Notes: generated by a model not told the origin, from the letters alone. Shown: positions 36,784 through 46,123, counted from the stretch's first letter. The stretch is 64,000 bases of DNA from Paraburkholderia sp. BL10I2N1 (GCF_004361815.1 NZ_SNWA01000001.1:4464001-4528000); one strand, 5' to 3'. Numbers and translations are program-made.

Positions 36784-37905
36784 TCAGTGCGCCACGACTT
36801 TCACGAGCGAGCCGGTATCAAGCCTGTCTGCACCGTCGGTCGCGACCCGCTCTCCTGCCTTGACACCGCCATCGAGAATCGCCGTGTCGTCGCCTTTTAC
36901 CGGCCCGGTCTTCACGTTGCGCAATACCACTGAGCCTGCGCCGCCGATCACGAAAACGAAATCGCCGTCCGCGCCATGCTGGATTGCCGTAGTCGGCACA
37001 ACCGGAATCCGGCGCAGCGTGTCGACCTGCATCCGGACATTCACGAATTCGTTTGGGAACAGCGCGCTGCCGGAATCAGGGAAGACGGCCTTGACGTTGA
37101 TCGTGCCGGCGCTCGTATTGACGAGGTTGTCGACCGCAAGCAGCGAACCCTTCGCGAGCAACGATTTGCCGTCACGGTCGTAGGCCAGCACCTGAACCTC
37201 CCCGTGCGACATCGCCCGCCGGATCCGTCCCAGGTAGTCTTCCGGCACCGAGTAGATCACGGTCGCCGGCTGCATCTGCGTGATGACCGCGATACCGGTC
37301 GTGCTGGTGCTGCTCACGTAGTTGCCGGGGTCGACCAGGCGCAGACCCACCACGCCGTCCACGGGAGACGTGATGGTGCAATAGCCGACCTGAACCTGCA
37401 GATTGTTCACGTTGCCCGTGTCCGCCAGCACGGTGCCTTCGTCCTCCTGGACGGTAGCAACTTGCGTATCGAGCGTCTGCTGCGTAATCGAGCCCGCTTT
37501 GATCAGCTGCTGATAACGTTGCAGGTCCAGTTTCGCGTTTGCGAGTACAGCCTGGTCATGGCGCAGCGTACCCTGTGCCTGCAGCAACTGCGCTTCGAGC
37601 GCCCGCGAATCGATGCGTGCAATCACCTGTCCTTTCCTGACCGTCTGCCCCTCGCTGAAATCGACGGAACGCAGTATCCCGTTGACCTGCGTGATGGCCG
37701 TGACGGTACGTGTCGGTGTCACGGTGCCGAGCGAATCGATGTAGACAGGAACATCGGTAACCGAAGCCACAACCGCGCTCACGGGGATCGGATCTGGTGC
37801 GACAGCCGTCTGACGGTGACCGTGAGCCTGGTGGAACCACCCAACAGCCACGACGGCGGCCATGAATATACTTAGTATTACAAAGTATTTTGTAAGGTTT
37901 TTCAT
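36784..37905 (-). CDS. mdtA: RND membrane-fusion protein (MdtA-like)
   Basis: A 373-residue periplasmic adaptor. An uncleaved or signal helix (YFVILSIFMAAVVAVGWF) precedes the lipoyl half (DSLGTVTPTRTVTA, then VDFSEGQTVRKGQVIARID), the alpha-hairpin (QAVLANAKLDLQRYQQLIK) and the beta-barrel with ITSPVDGVVGLRLVDPGNYV. The start at 37905 gives the family N-terminus; 37932 is an alternative. It is the first gene of the pump operon and is separated from the kinase gene by a hairpin. Confidence 0.92.
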   Translation of the reverse strand: MKNLTKYFVILSIFMAAVVAVGWFHQAHGHRQTAVAPDPIPVSAVVASVTDVPVYIDSLGTVTPTRTVTAITQVNGILRSVDFSEGQTVRKGQVIARIDSRALEAQLLQAQGTLRHDQAVLANAKLDLQRYQQLIKAGSITQQTLDTQVATVQEDEGTVLADTGNVNNLQVQVGYCTITSPVDGVVGLRLVDPGNYVSSTSTTGIAVITQMQPATVIYSVPEDYLGRIRRAMSHGEVQVLAYDRDGKSLLAKGSLLAVDNLVNTSAGTINVKAVFPDSGSALFPNEFVNVRMQVDTLRRIPVVPTTAIQHGADGDFVFVIGGAGSVVLRNVKTGPVKGDDTAILDGGVKAGERVATDGADRLDTGSLVKVVAH

Positions 37906-37988
37906 CACACAACCTGAAAATGGCCATCTCATCAAATGCTCACGCTGCCCTGCCGGACCTTTGGGCGGGGCTCGAGCATCACATTTAA

Positions 37989-38013
37989 GTCGTAGTCCCT
38001 GCGACACTACGAC
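37989..38013 (-). terminator. Hairpin between kinase and efflux operon
   Basis: An 8-bp perfect stem GTCGTAGT / ACTACGAC with a 9-base loop lies just after the kinase stop on the minus strand and is followed by TTAAAT. It could end the kinase transcript or act in the pump leader. The T-tract is weak. Confidence 0.4.
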
Positions 38014-38045
38014 GACGGCGCACTCATCGCGCCGACAAGCGCCCG

Positions 38046-39347
38046 TTAAGGAATGGGAATTTGCACCACGGCCTTGAGTCCGGACGGCGCATTCTGGAAG
38101 AGATCGAGCGTGCCGCCATGCTGCTGTGCGACGTGCTCCGCTATCGCGAGGCCGAGGCCGCTCCCGCCCTTTCGATCCGCCTCAGAGCCGCGCCGGAATG
38201 GTTGCTTTATCAACGACAGAAGCTCTTGAGGCACGCCGGGTCCCCGATCCTCAACCGCAATCGTGACACTTCGCGCGTCCATGGTAGTCCGGACTGCGAG
38301 CCCGACCTGACCGTACACGACCGCGTTCTGCATCAGATTCATCAACAGGCGCTGCATGCCGACCGGTCGGAACGCAACAGGTGGCAATTCCGCGAGCGAC
38401 AGTTCGAACGTGCGACCGAGACCTGCATAGTCGGCGGCGAGCTGTTCGATCAGCGCGTTCAGATCGCCGTGCGTCGCCGGTTCGCTATCCCACCCACGGG
38501 CGAAATCGATAAACTGCTGGACGATCGTGTCGATCTCCTCGACAAAGCGTTCCGCACTGGCGGCCGGGGCCTCGAATGACTCCGGCGCGAAGATGGCCAT
38601 GCGCAGCTTGGTCAGCGGCGTGCGGATATCATGCGATATGCCCGCAAGCATTTCGGCGCGCGTCGCTTCGAGATCTTCAAGCGTCGACGCCATCCGGTTG
38701 AACGCCTCCGCTACTGTTGCCAGCTCGCGCGGGCCGCTCACGGGAACCGCTTCGGGCCAAACGCCGCGCTCGATGGTGCCGGCAGCGCGCGCCAGCCGGC
38801 GCAGCGCCTGTTCGACCGGCCGGTGGATCAGATAGGCCCCAAGAGCAGGAAGGGTAGCCGCACTTAACAACAGGCCGATCAGCGCCCAAGGCAGCGTACT
38901 GCTCATGGCCGAGGTTCCACGCAGCCCCACCCAGTAGTGCATGTCCTGCACATGCAGACGCACCCAGATCCGGTGCCCGTCGCGCTCCCAGCGAAGCTGT
39001 TCGTCCAGGGCAAGTTCCGATGCCAGCCGAGCGAAGAAGCGGTGCGCCATGTAGTCGGGAGGCAACCCGTCGTGAGCCTGTGGCGGCGGCAGTTCACCCT
39101 GGGGCGCTCCGTTCATTTCGAGCAGTTGCCGGTTTCGCTGGTCGTCCGGCAGGACTGACAACAGCCGGTCCAGGATCCGGATCTGCGATGCCACGAGCGC
39201 TGCCCCATCGTCAACTCTTGGCTTCTGGATAAAGTTCAGATAGACGGCAAAGACCAGGATCTGACTTGTCAGCATCAGTAAAATCAACAGCAATACGTTG
39301 CGCGCGAAAAGGGAACCCCGCCATACCGACATACCGCTTCCATTCAT
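38046..39347 (-). CDS. EnvZ-like sensor histidine kinase
   Basis: A 433-residue kinase. TM1 (LLLILLMLTSQILVFAVYL), a periplasmic sensor of about 105 residues, TM2 (ALIGLLLSAATLPALG), then a HAMP linker. The H-box is ISHDIRTPLTKLRM with His239, the N-box NLMQNAVVYG, then DRGPGVP and KGGSGLGLAIAEH. The start at 39347 is chosen because it gives the short cytoplasmic N-terminus before TM1. No response regulator is adjacent. The two orphan OmpR-type regulators 12-14 kb away on the same side are the likely partners. Confidence 0.92.
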   Translation of the reverse strand: MNGSGMSVWRGSLFARNVLLLILLMLTSQILVFAVYLNFIQKPRVDDGAALVASQIRILDRLLSVLPDDQRNRQLLEMNGAPQGELPPPQAHDGLPPDYMAHRFFARLASELALDEQLRWERDGHRIWVRLHVQDMHYWVGLRGTSAMSSTLPWALIGLLLSAATLPALGAYLIHRPVEQALRRLARAAGTIERGVWPEAVPVSGPRELATVAEAFNRMASTLEDLEATRAEMLAGISHDIRTPLTKLRMAIFAPESFEAPAASAERFVEEIDTIVQQFIDFARGWDSEPATHGDLNALIEQLAADYAGLGRTFELSLAELPPVAFRPVGMQRLLMNLMQNAVVYGQVGLAVRTTMDARSVTIAVEDRGPGVPQELLSLIKQPFRRGSEADRKGGSGLGLAIAEHVAQQHGGTLDLFQNAPSGLKAVVQIPIP

Positions 39348-39822
39348 CTCGCTCTCTCGATGACCTGCTACGCAGGTATACATAAAACAGTCAGATGCCT
39401 TTTGCATTCGATTGACCAGTCCCGGGATCGCAGCGGGTCCTCTGCATCCTTGCCCGGGAAAGGCACTCATCCACTTGCGCGGTCGTGCCGTACAGCGCGT
39501 CCAAAAAGATGGCGGACGAATTGCCATAGCGTCGCGCGAGCTCCGCCAGGTTCATTAGCGCCGCATACGGCACTGTGCACTGCGATGCCACGCTATTAAA
39601 CGATGGTGAAGGTATCGCTGCGGGGACAATCGTTTGGGTGCACGTCCATTCAGCCTCATCCACCCTCCAACCGTAAGTGCACCGAGGACCGCCCAGCAGC
39701 ACAAAGTCGGCGCCGCGCAGACCGCGGCGAGCAGCCCTCGCGTCGAAGCGATGTGCAACATGGCTTTGCTGCCTTGATGGACTGGGTGACGTGTCGCACG
39801 AGAGGGGTTCGGCGCAGACATT
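39348..39822. other. Gene-free stretch upstream of kinase
   Basis: About 475 bp. A 103-codon minus-strand frame (39391-39702) includes a helical segment (YAALMNLAELARRYGNSSAI) but has no convincing start or family, so it may be a fragment. The kinase promoter should lie here. The shared motif is not present. Confidence 0.4.
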
Positions 39823-40218
39823 TCACGACCAGTGACCGGCCACCCAAACCCCACCTACCCAGTGACCCGGCATCCAGACGCGACGCGGCACCCTAACTAC
39901 ATACATCACAGGACGACGCGGCATGACGACGATCATAGGACGACGCGGCATTACCACGACCGCCGTGGGAGGTGGGGGCGCTGGCGCAACCGTCACAACC
40001 GGCGCGACTGCCGCTGGCACGGCGGCGGCTGCGGCTGCGGCGGCGGCTGCGTAACCATTTTGCACGACCACGGTCGGCGGCGCATAGACAGGTGTCGCCG
40101 GAACGACCGCGACGGGAGCTGGCACGGCGACACCGACGACCACGCCGGCGAATGCGGAAGCAGTCATGGATGTGAGCAAAGCCCCACCCACCAGCATGGC
40201 GAACGTTCGAGTTTTCAC
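39823..40218 (-). CDS. Secreted low-complexity protein with C-terminal W-x-GHW repeats
   Basis: A 131-residue precursor. The signal peptide (TFAMLVGGALLTSMTASAFAG) precedes Ala/Val/Pro-rich low-complexity sequence with a run of nine alanines, two MPRRP repeats and the C-terminal WMPGHWVGGVWVAGHW tandem motif, akin to the YXWGXW repeat. A GTG start at 40218 is preferred because AAGGAGG is 6 bases upstream; the ATG at 40224 abuts that site. A shared-motif promoter lies 50 bases upstream, placing it in the two-component regulon. The function is unknown. Confidence 0.8.
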   Translation of the reverse strand: MKTRTFAMLVGGALLTSMTASAFAGVVVGVAVPAPVAVVPATPVYAPPTVVVQNGYAAAAAAAAAAVPAAVAPVVTVAPAPPPPTAVVVMPRRPMIVVMPRRPVMYVVRVPRRVWMPGHWVGGVWVAGHWS

Positions 40219-40267
40219 GAGCATCCTCCTTAACAAGGGGCACGAGGTGTATCGCGCGCCGAGAAGG

Positions 40268-40322
40268 AATGTACAGAGATCCCGACCTCAAATCTGTTGG
40301 AAAGGTGTGTCAAAAAATGTCA
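40268..40322 (-). promoter_or_regulatory. Shared response-regulator promoter, copy 1
   Basis: Minus strand: TGACA-N5-TGACA and TTTCCAACA (28-bp box, 40295-40322), 21 bp, TACATT (40268-40273). It drives the secreted W-x-GHW protein. The remaining 294 bp to the next gene (40323-40616) show nothing recognisable. Confidence 0.75.
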
Positions 40323-40616
40323 TCTTGGTACTGGCGCGTGCATGACGCTGCTTGATTGCTCGTGTAGCACTACACCTAAGCGCTTCTGCTGAGTAAGCGC
40401 CTCGCGTGGCTTGCAATTACCCACAATTTTGAAGCGCGAGTTCATAGCCGAGCTGAATATCGATGAGGCGGCGGGCAATTCAGTGACTCTTAGCCGTAAT
40501 GCGTTCACCGCGAACGTTTAGTAGTGAGCTTGAGGCGTGCCCGTCCGGAAACAGGTATGCCGGCATAACAAACTAGAGAGTCGGCAAACGCCGTGCGCGA
40601 TGATCCCGGGCCTGGA

Positions 40617-41318
40617 TCATTCGCCTCGCAGGCCCACTTCGAAACTGAACTCTGCGACGCCCTCCACTCCAACGGTGACCTTGTCGCCTGGCTGCAGCGC
40701 GCCAACGCCCGCGGGCGTTCCGCTGAAGATCAGATCTCCCGGCTTGACAGTCACGCCTTGCGACACGTAACTGATGATATCTGCAACAGGCCAGATCATA
40801 TCGGCGAGATCGCCTTGCTGATGGGCCTCGCCATTAACTGCCAACCAGATTCTGCCGCTGGCCGGGTGACCGATGTCGGACGCCGGCTTGATCTCGCTCA
40901 CGGGCGCGGACGCGTCGAAGCTCATTGCGCAGTCCCACGGGCGGCTTAGTTTCTTTGCCGTCGCCTGCAGATCGCGCCGAGTCAGATCGACACCGACGCC
41001 GTCGCCCCACACAAAGTCGAGCGCGTGTTCAACGGAAATTGCTCGTCCTTGCTTGCCGACCGCGATCACGAGTTCGACCTCATGGTGGAGGTCGGAGGTA
41101 AGTGGCGGGTATGGAAGCATGCCGGATGCCGGCACAACCGCATCGGCAGGCTTGGAAAAAAAGAAAGGAGGATCGCGATCCGGGTTGGCACCCATTTCGC
41201 GCGCATGCTCGGCATAGTTTCGTCCCACGCAGAACACGCGGCGCACGGGGAAGCGGCTCGTGGAGCCGCCGACAGCAACGGAGGTAATTGGGGATGGTGC
41301 TACAGCGTATTCAATCAT
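40617..41318 (-). CDS. FAH-family hydrolase (fumarylpyruvate/fumarylacetoacetate hydrolase-like)
   Basis: A 233-residue enzyme with the FAH fold: VGRNYAEHAREMG, FFFSKPADAV, the metal-binding EVELVIAVG (Glu pair) and Asp in DLTRRDLQ, then GTPAGVGALQPGD. Closest in layout to NagK-type fumarylpyruvate hydrolases of gentisate breakdown, which cleave the ring-fission product into fumarate and pyruvate. No dioxygenase or isomerase lies nearby. The start overlaps the end of the broken AraC gene by 8 bases, so it was probably part of that operon. It is the only intact gene in this cluster. Confidence 0.88.
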   Translation of the reverse strand: MIEYAVAPSPITSVAVGGSTSRFPVRRVFCVGRNYAEHAREMGANPDRDPPFFFSKPADAVVPASGMLPYPPLTSDLHHEVELVIAVGKQGRAISVEHALDFVWGDGVGVDLTRRDLQATAKKLSRPWDCAMSFDASAPVSEIKPASDIGHPASGRIWLAVNGEAHQQGDLADMIWPVADIISYVSQGVTVKPGDLIFSGTPAGVGALQPGDKVTVGVEGVAEFSFEVGLRGE

Positions 41319-42185
41319 GGCGGGCCTCGCAAGGAAACGTTGGCCTACCTACGATATCGCCCTGCGAATGTGTCATGCAGGACAAATCCGCTGAACACCG
41401 GGACGATCTTACGGCGCTCCTTCGCATGGCAGAACCATCGCCGCGTTGACCCGCGACCCGATGCATGTCGCGAAAGTCGCTCGGAGACTGTCCAACCGAC
41501 TGACGAGACCGCCTCGCAAAATAGGCGTCATCGCGATAGCCGACCAGAAACGCAACGTCCTTGATGCGCCGGCTGTCATTCGCTAGCAGGAACTTTGCTC
41601 GCGTGATGCGTCGCTCGGTCACCCACTCGACGAAAGTCTGGCCTGTCTGCTTTTTGATCAGATCCGCAAGATAGTTTGGCGACAAAAAAGCAGCGGCGGC
41701 CGCAGAGGTCAGAGACAGTGTGTCGCTAGCGAGATGTGCATTGACGTGACGGTTCACGCGGACAAGGGCTTCTCTTCGGCCGCGTCGCTGGACGTTATGG
41801 GAGGAAAGCTGAAGAAGCTGCTCCTTGTGTCGCTGGCATACGATCCCGATGAACTGAAGAAGGTGCCCGCGCAGAAGTGTGGTCGCACCGAAGCGTCGTG
41901 TCTCATTGACCTCCAGCATGCGCGACGAGAGCATCTCGATGTTGGCAAGATCGGCGTCTTCCAGAAGAAGTCCATGTGCTCCTGAAACCGGAAAGGAGCG
42001 AGCTCAGGCGCCTGCATGATCGGCACGTCTTCGAAGTCCAGGACATCCGCGATTCCGTCCGTATTCGCGCGGAGAAAATTCTGCGTGAAGTTGATGACCA
42101 TGAAGCGCGAGTGTGCCGGGTGCGGGATTAGATGCAAGCGATGCGGCAGGATACGAACTATCTCTTCCAGACCGTCTATTTGCAC
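41311..42185 (-). pseudogene. AraC-family regulator, frameshifted
   Basis: The N-terminal part begins at a GTG at 42185 (MQIDGLEEIVRIL) and continues to HMDFFWKT. The frame must then shift by one near 41960 to read LLEDADLANIEMLSSRM and on through the two HTH segments (SPNYLADLIKKQTGQTF and IKDVAFLVGYRDDAYFARR) to 41311. Repaired length is about 290 residues, normal for the family. The effector-binding half and the DNA-binding half are now on separate frames. Confidence 0.85.
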
Positions 42186-42209
42186 CAGAGCCGTTTGTCG
42201 CCCCTTTCG

Positions 42210-43492
42210 TTAAGCATCCCCGAATTGACGGCTGGCGTTCGGGGCCTGCCGGCTTCCTTGATTAGCAATCACTAAAACGCACGTCCCGATCAGGCTACCG
42301 CCCATGACCAGCAAACCTGCGGAAAACGACTGCGTGACTGCGCGGACATAGCCAATTAGATAGGGACCGGCAAACGCACCCAGAACGCCAACCGCATTGA
42401 TTGTTCCGCTGACTGAGCCAGTCACGCTGCTCGGCAGGATCTCAGTGGCGATCGACCACAGTACCGGTTGTGAACCGTATAGCGTCGCGCCTGCGATCAC
42501 CAGCAGTCCCATGTTAACGACGAACGTATTACTGCCATAGCTCAACCCTCCGATTATTAGCGCCGCGCCTGACACGGCGAGCGGAAGCGCGGAGAAAAGC
42601 CGACGATCCAGCGTACGGTCTGACCAGTAAGTCAGGACCTGCATGACGACAATCGCGCATGCATAAGGAATCGCGCTGAGCCAGCCGATGTCGGTTTGCG
42701 TCAAGCCCTGCTGCTGATGGATCACGCTCGGCAGCCAGATGACGAAGCCGAGGAAACCTACGTTCCACAAAGGATCGATGCGGTGAATAGCAGCACGGGC
42801 AAACGCCGCATCTGCGAACCGAATGAGGCAGGGACGGTCGGGGCTCCTCTTTCGACGTGCAGCCTGTTTTCGGTATCGATCTTTTCGATGAGCTGCTCGC
42901 GGTCGGCCTGACTCAGCCACTTCGCATGGCGCGGGGAGTCGGCCACGCCCCACAACCAGACAAACACCCAGACGAGCGGGAAGATGCCTTCGATAACAAA
43001 CAGCGAGCGCCAGTCGTGCGCACCCAGGATATAGCCGGCGATAGGACCGCTTATGACCGCGGCCAGCGGATAGCAAAGCTGCCAGATACCATTCGCGCGC
43101 GCCCGCTCGGAGGGGGCAAACCAGTTCTTCACGAACAGCAGGAAAGTCGGGAACACGCCGCCTTCGAACAAACCGATGGCGAAGCGCACGATGACAAGTT
43201 GGCTTGCGGAATGAACGAAGCCCTGCGACATCTCGGTCAGGCCCCAGAGCACCATGAGGACGGCGACCAGCGCCCGGCCATGCCCTTTGTCCGCGAGCCA
43301 GCCGCATAGCGTCTGCGACATGCCATAGCCGAAGAACAGCACCCCGGAGGCGAACCCAAGGACCGAGGCCGTTATGCTCAGCTCCTTGCCCATCATCGGT
43401 ATTGCGAAACCGATGTTCGTGCGGTCCATGAATGCAATGATGAACGTGATCATCATCACAGGCAGTAAGCGAAACCAACGCTGGTTCATCAT
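42210..43492 (-). pseudogene. MFS transporter (ACS family), frameshifted
   Basis: The first frame (MNQRWFRLLPVMMITF to LLFTASILCGT) ends at 42758. The second frame continues from about 42780 with LWNWVGF-like sequence (LWNVGFLGFVIWLPSV) through the last six helices to QFGDA at 42210. One indel near 42780-42800 separates them. The N-half has the family motif GWLADKGHGR. This is an anion:cation-symporter type used for aromatic or dicarboxylic acids. It probably imported the substrate of the FAH pathway. GGAG precedes the start pair of ATG codons. Confidence 0.88.
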
Positions 43493-43609
43493 TCGTCTCC
43501 GGGATTCTGTTTTTGAAGCGAGGCCCGCTGATGCAGGACTTGCCAGGCGCTGTTCGATTATCATGCGAGTAAGCCCACGGCTTATACGGATGCTTGGGTA
43601 CGTCGCACG

Positions 43610-44291
43610 CTAAAGACAACGGCAAGAAGGATATTGCGCGAAATCAAATACGCGTGGCTCATGCGCCGGCAATACCGTAGCGCCAAGCGCAGCCAGGCGT
43701 TTGAAGGGTATTGATGAGGACGCCCTGTGAACCCGCGGTATGCCCCGGAAGAAGCAAAGCGCGCACGCCGGGCACGATCTCCGTGTCCCCTTCGAGCACT
43801 TCCATGCGGTCCAGGATTGCGATCCAGGCAGGCACCTTGCCGCGCTGGTTAGTCTCGTAAATGGGCCGTTGAAAAGGGACAGGCCACACCGCTTCCGTGA
43901 GCTCCGCCTTCTGCACATAAAAACGAGCGTTCTGCAGGAGCGGCGCGCCCCCTACATGGTCGTTGTGCAGATGCGTCAGTATCACGCGCGTCAAGCTGGA
44001 CGGATCTACGTCCAGACGGAGAAGCTCGTCGAGCAGAAGATCCTCGCGGTTCTCATCGTCGGTATAGAAGCGTCCTGCCCGGGTCCGGGTGCCCGGTCCT
44101 GTGTCCACAAGCAGTATTTCGGTCTGACCGCGCAGCAACCACGCGATACACGGAGCATTCAGCCGCGCGCCGCCGCAATCCGTGCGATACAAGAAGCCCG
44201 ACCGTTCGTGATTGCGGATAGTGCCGCAATAAAGCGGGTGGATCGTAAATTCGTTTACCTGCTCAGGCAGACGTTTGGTGGATTCGATCAT
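43610..44291 (-). pseudogene. Metallo-beta-lactamase-fold hydrolase with internal deletion
   Basis: The frame from 44291 has the HLHNDH metal motif and PGHTAGSQGVLI, then ends at 43659 after unrelated residues. In another frame the expected C-terminal segment (RLAALGATVLPAHEPRVFD) reads to 43610. About 45 codons between these parts are missing and the frame is shifted. The substrate-side metal ligands of the middle section are lost, so it is inactive. Confidence 0.82.
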
Positions 44292-44393
44292 GGGCGTCTC
44301 CTGATCGCTCGGTAGTCGTTGGCGCCCTCACTAAGCACTGCTCTGGCCGGCAGTGGAATGCATGCGTCACATCGACCGGCTTTTTCACCTGCA

Positions 44394-44405
44394 GTAAGCG
44401 ATTAC
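44394..44405. promoter_or_regulatory. LacI-type operator GTAAGCGATTAC, copy 1
   Basis: A near-perfect dyad with the central CG step typical of LacI/GalR operators, 103 bp upstream of the broken MBL gene. Confidence 0.55.
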
Positions 44406-44577
44406 ACAGAATGTAGAGACATTCTTCCATACTGTCAACGACCGCGGTTAAGGAAAACGCCGACTACCGGCAAATCATTTATCATTAAAACAATCACTTA
44501 AGTTGCCACTTGCATGCGTCTATTGCTATACAGGACATGGAGCTTAGACGGTCAAATCATTATCATTCGCTCATAAG

Positions 44578-44589
44578 GTAAGCGATTAC
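44578..44589. promoter_or_regulatory. LacI-type operator GTAAGCGATTAC, copy 2
   Basis: An identical 12-mer 184 bp from the first copy. Paired operators suggest looping repression. Confidence 0.55.
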
Positions 44590-44669
44590 AGCCAAAAGGT
44601 TCACGCACGGATGCACTTATTCCCACACTCATGAGCACCCGTCTCACGCGCGCAGCATCAGATAACCAC

Positions 44670-45545
44670 TCAGCCCAGTTCCTGAGCCACTGCTTCCAGC
44701 GCTTCGGCAAGCGCCAGTACGCTTGCATCGCCTTCGCGCTTTCTCAGACGGACAAGCCCGACTTCGCGCACGAAGCGGGGCTCATCGATCGGCAATACCC
44801 TGAAATTGAACCGACCGCCTCCGTGGGTATGGGTGTGCGGTATTAGCGCCACGCCGATGCCCGCCTCCACTGCCCCGGCAATTGCGTCGAGTTCGTCGAG
44901 TTCGAGGCTTTCGTTGACTGCAATGCGCTTGCGGCGCAAGAACTGCTCGACTAACCGGCCGCCAAACGACGCGCGATCGTAACGCACGAAGGGCTCGTGG
45001 CGCAGTGCTTCTCGCCAGTCGGAATACTTGCTGCCGGGCGGCAGCGCGAGAAGAAACGGCTCGTTCAGAAGCGGCTGCCAGACAAGTTCGGGCGGCAGTG
45101 CGAACGGCGGCTTGATCATCAGAGCCAGGTCGATATTGCCTGCGCCGACATCGCCGAGCAGGCTTAGGGAGACGCCGGGCAACACCCGCACACGCGCGTT
45201 GGGAATGCGCTGGCGCAGCGACGCCAGCGCGCGCGTGAGCAACACCGGCTGCGCAGACGCGATAGCACCCACGAGCAGCAACGGCGCCGTGGCCTGCAGG
45301 CCAGGACGGTTCACGAGCGAATCGAACAGCGCGACGATCTCCTGAGCGACCGGGAGCGCGTTCTGGCCGTCATCGTTAAGAATGGCCGTGCGCTTTGTTC
45401 GCTCGAAAAGCTGCGTCCCCAGCACCTGTTCCAGCTTCTGGATCTGCGCACTGACTGCCGACTGGGTAAGCCCCAGGCTATCTCCCGCGGCCGAGAACGT
45501 ACCGTCCCGGGCAATCGCGATAAAGGTCTTGAGTTCTCGGATCAT
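44670..45545 (-). CDS. LysR-family transcriptional regulator
   Basis: A 291-residue LTTR. The N-terminal winged helix shows FSAAGDSLGLTQSAVSAQIQKLE and the RTKRTAIL wing. The effector domain follows with GAGNIDLALMIKPPF. It is divergent from the VOC-family gene, which is the usual position of an LTTR next to its target. A perfect dyad over its own start codon suggests autoregulation. Confidence 0.92.
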   Translation of the reverse strand: MIRELKTFIAIARDGTFSAAGDSLGLTQSAVSAQIQKLEQVLGTQLFERTKRTAILNDDGQNALPVAQEIVALFDSLVNRPGLQATAPLLLVGAIASAQPVLLTRALASLRQRIPNARVRVLPGVSLSLLGDVGAGNIDLALMIKPPFALPPELVWQPLLNEPFLLALPPGSKYSDWREALRHEPFVRYDRASFGGRLVEQFLRRKRIAVNESLELDELDAIAGAVEAGIGVALIPHTHTHGGGRFNFRVLPIDEPRFVREVGLVRLRKREGDASVLALAEALEAVAQELG

Positions 45546-45672
45546 GCAAGCATGATATATCGATAAAACTTGTACTCACCGCCAAAAGAATTTGTTTTTT
45601 AATCGAAGAATCGAATCTTAAAATAACGTATCGGTCTTGGCAAAACCGGACAAACCCTTTCCAGGAGCCACC
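45541..45672. promoter_or_regulatory. LysR/VOC divergent promoter with two dyads
   Basis: ATCATGC-AA-GCATGAT (45541-45556) is a perfect palindrome covering the LysR start codon. TTTTAA and TTAAAA (45597-45602, 45618-45623) flank a 15-bp core. One or both may be the LTTR binding site. Confidence 0.45.
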
Positions 45673-46110
45673 ATGAGTCATCCAGCCAGCGCAGCCATGC
45701 CCCCGTTTCATCTCGCGTTTCCTGTCCATAGCCTCGAAGCGGCGCGCAGCTTCTATGGCGACCTCCTCGGTTGCTCCGAAGGCCGCAGTTCGCCGGAATG
45801 GGTCGACTTCAATTTCTATGGCCACCAGATCGTTGCGCATTTGTCGCCGGACGAAGCGGGACACCGAAACACGAGCGCAGTAGATGGCGACAACGTTCCG
45901 GTTCGCCACTTCGGCGCAGTGCTTTCCATGGAACAGTGGGAAGCGGCCGCGGGCAAGCTTCGCGCCGCCGGCACAAAGTTCATCATCGAGCCGCACATCC
46001 GCTTCAAGGGCGAAGTCGGCGAACAGGCGACCATGTTCTTCCTGGATCCGTCGGGCAATGCGGTGGAGTTCAAGGCGTTCGCCGACATGGCGTCGCTGTT
46101 CGCCAAGTAA
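45673..46110 (+). CDS. VOC-family protein (glyoxalase/dioxygenase fold)
   Basis: A 145-residue vicinal-oxygen-chelate protein. Two beta-alpha-beta modules hold likely metal ligands in [17 protein letters not shown], in QIVAHL, and Glu in GNAVEFKAF. The start at 45673 follows CCAGGAG. The family includes glyoxalase I, extradiol dioxygenases and antibiotic-binding proteins; the specific reaction is unclear. It is divergent from the LysR gene and convergent with the LacI gene. Confidence 0.88.
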   Translation: MSHPASAAMPPFHLAFPVHSLEAARSFYGDLLGCSEGRSSPEWVDFNFYGHQIVAHLSPDEAGHRNTSAVDGDNVPVRHFGAVLSMEQWEAAAGKLRAAGTKFIIEPHIRFKGEVGEQATMFFLDPSGNAVEFKAFADMASLFAK

Positions 46111-46123
46111 GCGCGAGTCCGGC

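Larger units (their letters stand above)
44292..44669. other. Intergenic region with two LacI-type operators
   Basis: A 378-bp stretch without a gene between the LysR gene end and the broken MBL gene start. It is AT-richer than its flanks and carries two identical 12-bp near-palindromes listed separately. Confidence 0.5.

Noticed and set aside
39391..39702. A 103-codon minus-strand frame upstream of the kinase
   Set aside because: It has a plausible helical stretch but no start signal, no family and a poor N-terminal part.
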